Shown here: piece after piece, positions 1 through 5,860 of the stretch
Layout of the letters: each line of letters starts with the position of its first letter
How positions within the stretch are numbered: the first letter of the stretch is position 1
Source: Verrucomicrobiales bacterium
GTDB lineage: Bacteria; Verrucomicrobiota; Verrucomicrobiia; Verrucomicrobiales; SKLO01
Assembly (NCBI GenBank): GCA_007123195.1
Contig: SKLO01000585.1
Coordinates: forward strand, 1 to 7,974
DNA length: 7,974 nucleotides
Reading direction: 5' to 3'
Translations under genes and position numbers: made by a program
The notes under the pieces: generated by a model
The model's input: only the letters and a program-made list of their open reading frames with translations
Databases searched by the model: none
What the model was told of the DNA's origin: nothing

Positions 1-1802
1 CACAAGCGGAGATCGTCGTGCGCCACGCCGTGCTCTCGCGGCTGCTGCGCGAGCGGTTGCAAACCGATCCCGGTCTCGCCCGCATCGACAGCCAGCGCAT
101 CGACGCCGCGTTCGACGAGTTGCAGCAGCGCATCGACGCCAAGGAGGGGCTTGTCAGGCAGGCCATCCTCCACCGCTGGGACAGCCTGTGGCGCGGGCGC
201 CTGCTGGCGGGCACCGGCAGCAGGCTCAACCCGGTCGGGTCCGCCCTGCGCCAGCGCCTGTTCATCCGCGGCAAGCGCGCGCTCAAACTGCGGCAGATGA
301 TCCTGGCCGGCGAAACCCATCCCGACGGCGACCCGTTGTTCGACCTCTGCCCCGTGTGGATGGCCTCGCCCGCCACCGTGGCGCAGATCTTTCCGCGCTC
401 GCCCCAGTTCGACAGCGTCATCTTTGACGAGGCGTCGCAGTGCCGGCTCGAGGAGGCGCTGCCGACCCTGTTGCGCGGGCACCGCGTGGTCATTGCCGGC
501 GACCCGAAACAGCTGCCGCCGACGCGGTTTTTCGAGACCGCCCTGGCCGACTCCGACGACATCGAGGCCGAGACCGCCGAAGAGCTGTTCCAGGCCCAGC
601 AGTCCGGCGCCGAGGACCTGCTGGCCGCCGCCCTCAACCTCAACGTCAGCCAGGCGTTCCTCGATGTGCACTACCGCTCGCGCGACGCCGCCTTGATCGA
701 GTTCTCCAACCACGCCTTCTACGGTTCGCGCCTGCAGCCGCTGCCCGGCCATCCCTCGCGCATCGCCCGCACCGCGCCGGTGCGCCTGATCCGCGTCGAC
801 GGCACCTATCGCAACCGCACCAACCCCGGCGAAGCCGCCGCCGCCGCCCGGTTGGTGGCCGAACTGCTCGATCAGGAGCGGCCGCCCTCGATCGGTGTCG
901 CCTGCTTCAACCTCACCCAGCGCGAGTGCATCCTCGACGCGCTGGACAAGCTGGCCGCCGAGAATCCAGCCTTCGCCGCCCGGCTCGAGGAGGCGCGCGA
1001 GCGCCGCGGTGACGACTCGTTCGAGGGGTTCTTCGTGAAAAACCTCGAAAACGTGCAGGGCGACGAACGTGACCACCTGATCATCAGCACCACCTTCGGT
1101 CCCGACGACGAGGGCCGGTTCCGCCGCAACTTCGGCGCCTTGTCGCGCCGCGGCGGCGAGCGCCGGCTCAACGTGCTGGTCACCCGCGCGCGCGCCGTGA
1201 TCCATGTGCTCACCTCCATCCCCGAGGGCGAATACCTCGGCAGCCAGCCCGCCGCCAGCGGCGACGCCGCCACGGGGCGCCACTATCTCTACGACTACCT
1301 GCGCTTCGCCGCCGGCCTGCAACGATTGCTCGACCAGCGTGCTGCCGCAGCCGAACAAGCCGCCGGCGGCGTGTTCCACGGTGGCCGTGCCGGTGGCGCG
1401 CCGTCCCCGCTGGTCGATGCGCTCGGCCAATGGCTGCAGGCACGCGACGACGCCGACACCGCGCCCTACTGGGGCAACGACGGCTTCTGCATCGACCTCG
1501 CCGTGCGCCCGCGCGTGGGGGCCGGGGAAGAGGGATCACCGGAACCGCTCGGCGTGATGATCGACTTCAACCGCTATCGCAAGACCCCCGACCCGATCGC
1601 CTGGGAGCGATTCCGCGGCGCCATCCTCCGCGGCCAGGGGTGGAGGTTGCATCGGCTGTGGTCGCCCGCCCTGTTCCGCGACCGCGCCCGGCAGTTGCAG
1701 GCCGTCACCACTCCAGGTGACCAGCTTGCCGGCGGTCTCGTTGGTCTGAACCTGGCCACCGGCGAAGGCGTGCTGCCGGATCTGGGACTGGATTTGGGGT
1801 AG
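1..1802 (+). CDS. DNA2/NAM7-type superfamily 1 helicase with C-terminal nuclease-like domain (5' partial)
   Basis: C-terminal part of an SF1 helicase of the DNA2/NAM7 (Upf1-like) group, which uses ATP to move on or unwind nucleic acid. The frame is open to the left edge, so the GTG at 18 is probably internal; residues are numbered from it. Visible motifs are II (DEASQ, 137-141), III (GDPKQLPP, 161-168), HYRS (218-221), V (ENVQGDE, 344-350) and VI (RRLNVLVTRAR, 382-392). Motif I (Walker A) must lie upstream and is not seen. Residues about 462-556 resemble the small PD-(D/E)XK/Vsr-like nuclease domain often found at the end of large helicases: IDLAV, then GVMIDFNRYRK, then GWRLHRLWSPALFRD. The usual Glu of the E-x-D segment appears as Met514, so catalysis is doubtful. 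Such helicase-nucleases occur in DNA repair and in some phage-defence systems; nothing here decides which. It converges on nadA with a 46-base gap and no clear terminator. Confidence 0.88.
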   Translation, partial: QAEIVVRHAVLSRLLRERLQTDPGLARIDSQRIDAAFDELQQRIDAKEGLVRQAILHRWDSLWRGRLLAGTGSRLNPVGSALRQRLFIRGKRALKLRQMILAGETHPDGDPLFDLCPVWMASPATVAQIFPRSPQFDSVIFDEASQCRLEEALPTLLRGHRVVIAGDPKQLPPTRFFETALADSDDIEAETAEELFQAQQSGAEDLLAAALNLNVSQAFLDVHYRSRDAALIEFSNHAFYGSRLQPLPGHPSRIARTAPVRLIRVDGTYRNRTNPGEAAAAARLVAELLDQERPPSIGVACFNLTQRECILDALDKLAAENPAFAARLEEARERRGDDSFEGFFVKNLENVQGDERDHLIISTTFGPDDEGRFRRNFGALSRRGGERRLNVLVTRARAVIHVLTSIPEGEYLGSQPAASGDAATGRHYLYDYLRFAAGLQRLLDQRAAAAEQAAGGVFHGGRAGGAPSPLVDALGQWLQARDDADTAPYWGNDGFCIDLAVRPRVGAGEEGSPEPLGVMIDFNRYRKTPDPIAWERFRGAILRGQGWRLHRLWSPALFRDRARQLQAVTTPGDQLAGGLVGLNLATGEGVLPDLGLDLG

Positions 1803-1848
1803 GCCGTCAGAGTCGGCATGGCCCGCGCTGCCGCCGATGCGCTGCGGG

Positions 1849-2790
1849 TCAGCGGCTGAGTTCGAGCATGCGCAGGATGGGCTTCTCGGCGCGTCGACGG
1901 AGGTCCTCGTCGAGGGTCACTTCCGGCTCCAGATTGAGCAGGGCGTCGTGCAGCTTCTCGATCGTGTTGAGCTTCATGTAGCGGCAGTCGGCGCAGCGAC
2001 AGGTGTCGGTGGGGCCGGCGATGAAGGTCTTTTCCGGCACCTCCCGCCGCAGCCGGTGGAGCATGCCGGACTCGGTGACGACGATGATGCTCGACGCGGG
2101 CGTGGTGCGCGCGAAGTCGACCATCTTCTCGGTGGAGCAGACCTCGTCCGCCAGCATGCGCACGGCGTAGGTGCACTCCGGGTGGGCGACCACCGCGGCG
2201 TCGGGGTGGGATTCGCGCAGTTGCTCGATGCGGTCGCGGGTGAATTCGACGTGCACGTAGCAGGCACCCTGCCAGAGGTCCATCTTGCGGCCGGTCTGTT
2301 CCATGACCCAGGCGCCGAGGTTCTGGTCGGGCACAAACAGGATCGGTCGGTCGGCCGGCGCGGACTCGACCATGCGCACGGCGTTGCCGCTGGTGCAGAT
2401 GACGTCTGACAGCGCCTTGACCCCGGCGCTGCAGTTGATGTAGGCGACCACGTAGTAGTTGCGTTCGGCGTGTTGCTCGAGGAATTCGCGCAGGCGGGGG
2501 GCCGGGCAGCTTTGTTCCAGCGAGCAGCCGGCGTTGAGATCGGGGATCAGGACTTTTTTGTCAGGATTGACGATCTTGGCGGTCTCCGCCATGAAGTGCA
2601 CCCCGCAGAAGGCAATCACCTCGGCGTCGGTGTCGCGGGCCTTGTAGGCGAGGCCGAGCGAGTCGCCGACAAAATCCGCCAGTTCCTGAATCTCGTTGAC
2701 CTGGTAGTTGTGGGCCAGGATCACCGCGTTGCGCTCCTCTTTCAGGCGGAGGATTTCAGTGCGGAGATCGGGTGCGGCGAGTGTGACCAT
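1849..2790 (-). CDS. nadA: Quinolinate synthase NadA
   Basis: Condenses iminoaspartate with dihydroxyacetone phosphate to quinolinate in de novo NAD synthesis, using an oxygen-sensitive [4Fe-4S] cluster in the cytoplasm. The 313-residue protein matches the family along its length: NAVILAHNYQ near the N-terminus, GDS at 42-44, then the three expected cluster cysteines: Cys89 (AGCSLEQSCP), Cys177 (WQGAC) and Cys269 (CRCADCRYMKLNT). These align with Cys113, Cys200 and Cys297 of the E. coli enzyme. It is compact (E. coli has 347 residues). The frame is open far upstream, but family similarity starts at the ATG at 2790, which has a GAAGG Shine-Dalgarno 4 bases before it, the best ribosome-binding site in the window. 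The leader can form alternative hairpins (separate entry). nadB and nadC are not adjacent; the gene follows the MauE-type gene by 124 bases on the same strand, at the end of a run that begins with Fe-S assembly genes. Confidence 0.96.
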   Translation of the reverse strand: MVTLAAPDLRTEILRLKEERNAVILAHNYQVNEIQELADFVGDSLGLAYKARDTDAEVIAFCGVHFMAETAKIVNPDKKVLIPDLNAGCSLEQSCPAPRLREFLEQHAERNYYVVAYINCSAGVKALSDVICTSGNAVRMVESAPADRPILFVPDQNLGAWVMEQTGRKMDLWQGACYVHVEFTRDRIEQLRESHPDAAVVAHPECTYAVRMLADEVCSTEKMVDFARTTPASSIIVVTESGMLHRLRREVPEKTFIAGPTDTCRCADCRYMKLNTIEKLHDALLNLEPEVTLDEDLRRRAEKPILRMLELSR

Positions 2791-2791
2791 G

Positions 2792-2817
2792 GAACCTTCG
2801 GGTTGGAAAAACAACCT
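2792..2817 (-). promoter_or_regulatory. nadA: nadA leader with two mutually exclusive hairpins around the ribosome-binding site
   Basis: In the mRNA (minus-strand) sense, GGUUG (plus-strand 2812-2816) can pair with CAACC (2801-2805) across a six-base UUUUUC loop. The same AACC (2801-2804) can instead pair with GGUU (2793-2796) across a CGAA loop. The second hairpin overlaps the GAAGG ribosome-binding site directly before the nadA ATG; the first would leave it free. The pairing is read directly from the sequence. That it regulates translation is inference, because the stems are only 5 and 4 base pairs. No match to a known riboswitch is claimed. Confidence 0.3.
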
Positions 2818-2914
2818 AGGGCCGAAAGGGCGTTCCCGCAAGTGGCGAGGGGGACTTGTGGTGCCGCAGGGGACACCGCGCCGGCCCGGGGAGCACCCGG
2901 GGTCAGTCGTTCGT

Positions 2915-3427
2915 TCAGGCGCCGACAAGGGAAGGTGCCCGGTCCGGAGGCCGGGCCGGCGCTGCCAGTCGCCACTCGCGCACCAGCAGGGCCAGGGCGA
3001 CGACCAGCAATACCGAGTCCTGCACCAGCAGACCGGTCTCGGTGCCCCGCCAGAGTTCACCGAAGCAGCCGCAACTGATCGACAGGCCGCGGCTCATGGC
3101 TGAGGCGATGGCGGCCAGGAACACCACCAGCAGGCCGGCCAGCAGAAGCAGCGAACCCGAGCGGGTCCGCGACCACCACAAACCGAGGGCCGCCAACACT
3201 TCCAGCCACGGCAACCCCATGGCCAGCCAGGCGGCGTAGGGGTCGGGCACCAGCTCGTAGGTGCGGATGTCCATGATGAACCGCTGGGGGTCGAGCAGCT
3301 TGATGGTGCCGGCCACCAGGAACACGATCGACAGGGCGGCCAGGCCCAGCCAGGGCAATGACCTGCAGATGCCGCGCCCAACGAGGGCGGCACCAGTGGC
3401 AGGGGGGCTGGGGGTGGACTTCGGCAT
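2915..3427 (-). CDS. MauE/DoxX-family membrane protein
   Basis: A 170-residue integral membrane protein with four predicted helices at about 25-43, 63-84, 91-111 and 131-149. It carries the SCGCFG motif (Cys119, Cys121) between helices three and four that marks MauE-type members of the DoxX-like superfamily. MauE is known for helping disulfide formation during methylamine dehydrogenase maturation; relatives elsewhere are general redox-associated membrane proteins with unknown partners. No methylamine genes are seen here, so that role should not be transferred. The Phe-Leu-Val-Ala-Gly-x-x-Lys stretch at 36-43 and the acidic Leu-Glu-Val at 75-77 in helix two also fit the family. The ATG at 3427 lacks a Shine-Dalgarno. 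It lies between tRNA-Pro (110 bases upstream) and nadA (124 bases downstream), all on one strand. A function in thiol redox balance for the neighbouring Fe-S proteins is speculation. Confidence 0.8.
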   Translation of the reverse strand: MPKSTPSPPATGAALVGRGICRSLPWLGLAALSIVFLVAGTIKLLDPQRFIMDIRTYELVPDPYAAWLAMGLPWLEVLAALGLWWSRTRSGSLLLLAGLLVVFLAAIASAMSRGLSISCGCFGELWRGTETGLLVQDSVLLVVALALLVREWRLAAPARPPDRAPSLVGA

Positions 3428-3537
3428 GGGTCAAATCCCGGAGGCTGCGGCCGGCGATGTGGCGGTGGTCCCCGGGACGGTTGCGTTCAAAGGCGCGCCT
3501 TCGGCCGGCGGCAGGCCATGGGGCGGGTGGGGAAAAA

Positions 3538-3614
3538 TGGTCGGGGCGACTGGATTCGAACCAGCGACCTCCTGCTCCCAAAGCAGGCGCTCCACCAAGC
3601 TGAGCTACGCCCCG
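3538..3614 (-). tRNA. tRNA-Pro (anticodon UGG)
   Basis: A complete 77-base tRNA with the 3' CCA encoded (plus-strand 3538-3540). The acceptor stem is seven perfect pairs beginning with C1-G72, typical of bacterial tRNA-Pro, with A73 as discriminator. The D stem is GCUC/GAGC, the anticodon stem CCUGC/GCAGG, the loop UUUGGGA, and the T arm has the usual UUCGAAU loop. The anticodon UGG is at plus-strand 3578-3580 and G37 follows it, as expected for the proline set; it reads CCA and, by wobble, other CCN codons. Five U residues directly follow CCA, which might help termination or processing. It sits between sufT (96 bases) and the MauE-type gene (110 bases), on their strand. Confidence 0.97.
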
Positions 3615-3710
3615 TTGCCAAACCATAACCTGCCTTCATCCGGCAGCGCGTGCAACCGTTGATTTGCTGGTGTCGATAGCTGTCGCGGTCGCGGATCAGG
3701 ACGGGCCGGG

Positions 3711-4286
3711 TCAGATCATGCCGAGGCGCATCTTGCCTTCTTCGCTGATCATGTCCTGGTTCCAGGCCGGATCCCAGACCAGATCGACGCGGGCGTCGTC
3801 GATGCCGTCGACCGTCATGATCCGGGCCTGGGCGTCGGCGGCGATGGTGGGGCCCATGCCGCAGCCGGGCGCGGTCAGGGTCATCTTCACCTCGGCGCGC
3901 TTCTTGTCCTCCAACTCGGCGATCTGGCAGTCGTAAACGAGGCCGAGATCGACGATGTTGACCGGAATCTCCGGGTCGTAAACGTTTTTCAGCTGGTCCC
4001 AAACCTCCTGCTCCAGAGGCGTGATGCCGGTCGGCACGTTTGACGACGGCGCGGCTTCGCCGGAGTCCGCGGTGCCTTGGCGCTGATTCTGCTGGCTTTC
4101 GTCGATGCCGAGGGCGTCGGCGTCGGTGGAGCTGATGCGGGCCAGGCCGGACTCGGTGGCCACGGTGTAGGTGCCGCCCAGCGACTGGGTGATGATGACT
4201 TCGAGCCCTTCCGGCAGGGCGATCGTGTCGCCGCTGGGGATCTGGATGGCGTCGACGGTGCGGGTGAGTTTGACGGCTGTGTTCAT
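3711..4286 (-). CDS. sufT: Long-form SufT, Fe-S cluster assembly/maturation factor (DUF59/MIP18 family)
   Basis: Cytoplasmic auxiliary factor for maturing iron-sulfur proteins. The 191 residues show the two-part layout of the long SufT form. The N-terminal part (about 1-60) has the signature IPSGDTIALPEGLEVIITQ, then LGGTYTV and the DADALG end. A polar Gln/Ser/Gly-rich linker (62-87) is followed by a DUF59/MIP18 domain (88-191) with YDPEIPVNIVDLGLVYD (103-119) and the hallmark TAPGCGMG (138-145), where Cys142 is the conserved cysteine. WDPAWNQDMIS near the C-terminus is also typical. The frame extends 22 codons further upstream, but similarity begins at the ATG at 4286. No Shine-Dalgarno is visible. 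It lies 46 bases after the scaffold gene, consistent with one operon. Identification is confident; the exact client is unknown, although NadA, an Fe-S enzyme in the same run, is a candidate. Confidence 0.93.
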   Translation of the reverse strand: MNTAVKLTRTVDAIQIPSGDTIALPEGLEVIITQSLGGTYTVATESGLARISSTDADALGIDESQQNQRQGTADSGEAAPSSNVPTGITPLEQEVWDQLKNVYDPEIPVNIVDLGLVYDCQIAELEDKKRAEVKMTLTAPGCGMGPTIAADAQARIMTVDGIDDARVDLVWDPAWNQDMISEEGKMRLGMI

Positions 4287-4332
4287 GTCAGGAAAGTCGG
4301 GTGGGCAAGCAGACGTTTGCTGGTCTGTGGAT

Positions 4333-4830
4333 TCAGGAGTCGAGCGGCACAATGCGGATGTTGCCGGAGCGCTTCTCCGGATGGAGGTGGTCGATGAGGT
4401 TGGGCGCCAGGGTATCGGCCGGCGGCTGGTCGGCGGCGGGCGCGGCGGTGTCGCAGGCCGGCCCGTCGCCGTCCAGTGCCGCCCGCAGCGCGCCCTCCAC
4501 CATCTGGCCGCAGTGGATCTTCATCGGTGGCAGCGGACCCAGCGGTGCCGACAACTCGGTGGCCGACAGCTCCCGGGCCTCGTCGGCGGTCTTGCCGCGC
4601 AACATCTCCGTGGCCACACTGGCAACCGCGATCGCGGTCTGACAACCGAAGCTCTGGAAGCTGGCCTTGTCGATCACGCGCCGGCCGCTGTCGTCCTCGC
4701 GGAACTTCAGCCACATGCGCACCATGTCGCCGCAGTCCGGGCTGCCGACAGTGCCGACCGCGTCGGCGTCGGTCATTTCGCCGAGATTTTTCGGGGTTTC
4801 GATCGCGTCGTTGAAAATTTCCTGGTCCAT
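4333..4830 (-). CDS. IscU/NifU-N-type iron-sulfur cluster scaffold
   Basis: Scaffold on which [2Fe-2S] or [4Fe-4S] clusters are assembled before transfer. The 165 residues contain all three scaffold cysteines, Cys33 (GSPDCGD), Cys63 (FGCQTAIA) and Cys107, plus the accessory Asp35 and His106. The third cysteine lies in LPPMKIHC (100-107), equivalent to the LPPVK chaperone-binding motif of IscU. The 44-residue spacing from the second to the third cysteine is that of IscU, not the longer spacing of Bacillus-type SufU, so this is the IscU/NifU-N branch although it sits by sufT. Beyond the domain (about 120-165) is a tail rich in Pro, Ala and Asp with an extra Cys126 and HLHPEK, not part of the core fold; it is too short for a NifU C-terminal domain. 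The ATG at 4830 has no Shine-Dalgarno. It follows the rhodanese-like gene by 39 bases. No sufS/iscS or hscA is in the window. Confidence 0.93.
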   Translation of the reverse strand: MDQEIFNDAIETPKNLGEMTDADAVGTVGSPDCGDMVRMWLKFREDDSGRRVIDKASFQSFGCQTAIAVASVATEMLRGKTADEARELSATELSAPLGPLPPMKIHCGQMVEGALRAALDGDGPACDTAAPAADQPPADTLAPNLIDHLHPEKRSGNIRIVPLDS

Positions 4831-4869
4831 GGGTTGGCTCGGCGGCGGCGGGGAGTGGGTGCGGGCGGT

Positions 4870-5430
4870 TCAGCCCTCGATTTCAATCCGGTAGCGAGGC
4901 AGCGACGGATCCACCTGGAGCGACCAGGCGTCGATGCCGCCGGCCAGCGCCTTGGCGCCGGTGAATCCGTGGCCGAGCAGGTAGGCCACCAGGTCCAGCG
5001 CCTGGCCGGCGCCGCTGTGGTCGTAGATCAGGATCGGCTGGTCCGGCGGATGGGAGGCGAACACCTGCTGCAGGGTGTCCTGGGTCATCAGGTTCGACCC
5101 CGGAAGTTTCACCGCCTCGTGTTCCTCGCGGGTGCGCGAGTCGAGCAGCAGGGGCGGGTTGTCACCCTTGAGCCACTCCGCTGCCTCGCCCGGCTCCACC
5201 TGCAGGGCGGCCTCCTGGTCGTGGCTTTCGACGATGTGGCGGATGACCTCGTCGACCGGCAGGTCGTCGTTGCGCCGGCAGACGTCGGCCAGGGTTTCGG
5301 TCGGCTGGAAACCGCAGGAACGGCAGCCGCCGATGTGGTAGCCGGCAAACAGAGCGCGCTGGGCGCCCGGGTAGGCGACCAGCAGGTCGCGCATGGTAAT
5401 GGACGGCGAGATCTCGGTGGTGGTGGTCAT
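4870..5430 (-). CDS. N-terminal CxxC helical domain (DUF1858-like) fused to a rhodanese-like domain lacking the catalytic cysteine
   Basis: A 186-residue cytoplasmic protein, first in the Fe-S gene run. Residues about 8-70 resemble the small helical DUF1858/ScdA-N-like domain: a TMRDLLVAYPGAQ helix, then GGCRSCGF with Cys36-x-x-Cys39, then PTETLADVC with Cys51. Residues about 85-182 fit a rhodanese fold: LLLDSRTREEHEAVKLPGS, then ILIYDHSG, then GGIDAW. Active rhodaneses have Cys after the ILIY-type strand; here it is Asp137 (codon GAC), so persulfide transfer by the usual route is not expected. The CxxC could bind metal or a cluster, or act as a thiol pair; that is inference. The frame also allows a TTG five codons earlier (5445), but the ATG at 5430 is preferred; neither has a Shine-Dalgarno. 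I recall similar fusions with Asp-His in this place from Verrucomicrobiota, so the change may be family-wide and not decay. The function is unassigned. Confidence 0.82.
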   Translation of the reverse strand: MTTTTEISPSITMRDLLVAYPGAQRALFAGYHIGGCRSCGFQPTETLADVCRRNDDLPVDEVIRHIVESHDQEAALQVEPGEAAEWLKGDNPPLLLDSRTREEHEAVKLPGSNLMTQDTLQQVFASHPPDQPILIYDHSGAGQALDLVAYLLGHGFTGAKALAGGIDAWSLQVDPSLPRYRIEIEG

Positions 5431-5860
5431 GATGCTGGTGCTCAAGACGGAAACGAACCGGCGCCCCCGGAGGCGTCGCTCAATCCGGGCTCACGCTACC
5501 AGCGGAGCCGCCGGGGTCAATGCCATTCCCGTGGTCGTGATGGGAAGGCGGCGGGGCCGGGGGTGCCCGTTGCGCGAGGACCGGGACCAAGTGGCGGTTC
5601 CATTCGCAGGGGTCGGAAGGAGCCGTGAGGGGAGTGGACACGGGGGGACGTGCGGCGCGCACCCCGGTCGAGGCCGGAGTGAGGCGGCGGGTCGGGGGGC
5701 GGGCTCTCTACAAAGTGTCAGACAAGTTGTAGCATTTGTGCTTGCGGTCTGGGCGAGGCTGGCATCGAGACGGTGGGCAGCCCGTGCTTCCGGTTGGGGG
5801 CGTCGGCCCCGGCTTTTCTCTGGAGCCGCGCCGGGTCCGCATGTAGGGTGGCGGTCGATC
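5431..5860. other. Divergent intergenic region between the Fe-S run and pssA
   Basis: These 430 bases separate the minus-strand rhodanese-like gene from plus-strand pssA and should hold promoters for both. An open frame runs through it in the pssA frame, but its translation is Arg/Gly-rich and low in complexity, looks non-coding, and lies upstream of the first PssA-like residues. Most of it is very GC-rich (5460-5705); an AT-richer patch at 5705-5745 holds the palindrome listed separately. Within the pssA leader, GGGGC (5797-5801) and GCCCC (5806-5810) form a 5-bp hairpin with a GTCG loop, followed by GGCTTTTC: a weak terminator-like or attenuator-like element. No RNA gene is recognised. Confidence 0.6.
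5707..5735 (+). promoter_or_regulatory. Candidate pssA promoter overlapping a 25-bp palindromic operator-like site
   Basis: The stretch 5708-5732 is an imperfect palindrome: outer arms CTACAA and TTGTAG, inner arms TGTC and GACA around a central A, with two mismatched positions (AG) on each side. Thus 10 of 12 positions per arm match. A weak sigma70-like promoter, TCTACA (5707-5712), 17 bases, TAGCAT (5730-5735), overlaps it almost exactly, with 4 of 6 matches in each hexamer. A dimeric repressor bound here would cover both hexamers. The one-base centre argues against an RNA hairpin. It is about 125 bases before the pssA ATG and 277 before the divergent gene. The regulator is unknown; I see no match to Fur, IscR or LexA boxes. 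Confidence 0.33.

Noticed and set aside
1803..1848. Bidirectional terminator between the convergent helicase and nadA genes.
   Set aside because: Only a weak TCGGC/GCCGA pairing with a long loop and no T-tract is present, so I do not call a terminator.
2790..2840. NAD+-I (nadA-motif) riboswitch before nadA, because CAACCCGAAGGUU recalls part of that RNA.
   Set aside because: The known motif continues for some 30 bases after this hairpin with further conserved elements, whereas here the start codon follows at once. Only a short stem resembles it.
3261..3662. Plus-strand open frame whose product contains GFEPATSCSQSRRSTKLSYA.
   Set aside because: It is the antisense translation of tRNA-Pro at 3538-3614. 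Proteins with this string are a well-known annotation artefact.
4171..5628. Long plus-strand open frame (485 codons) opposite the Fe-S genes.
   Set aside because: It is the antisense of three well-identified genes. High GC and regular codon use keep stops out of the opposite strand; the product has no recognisable domain.
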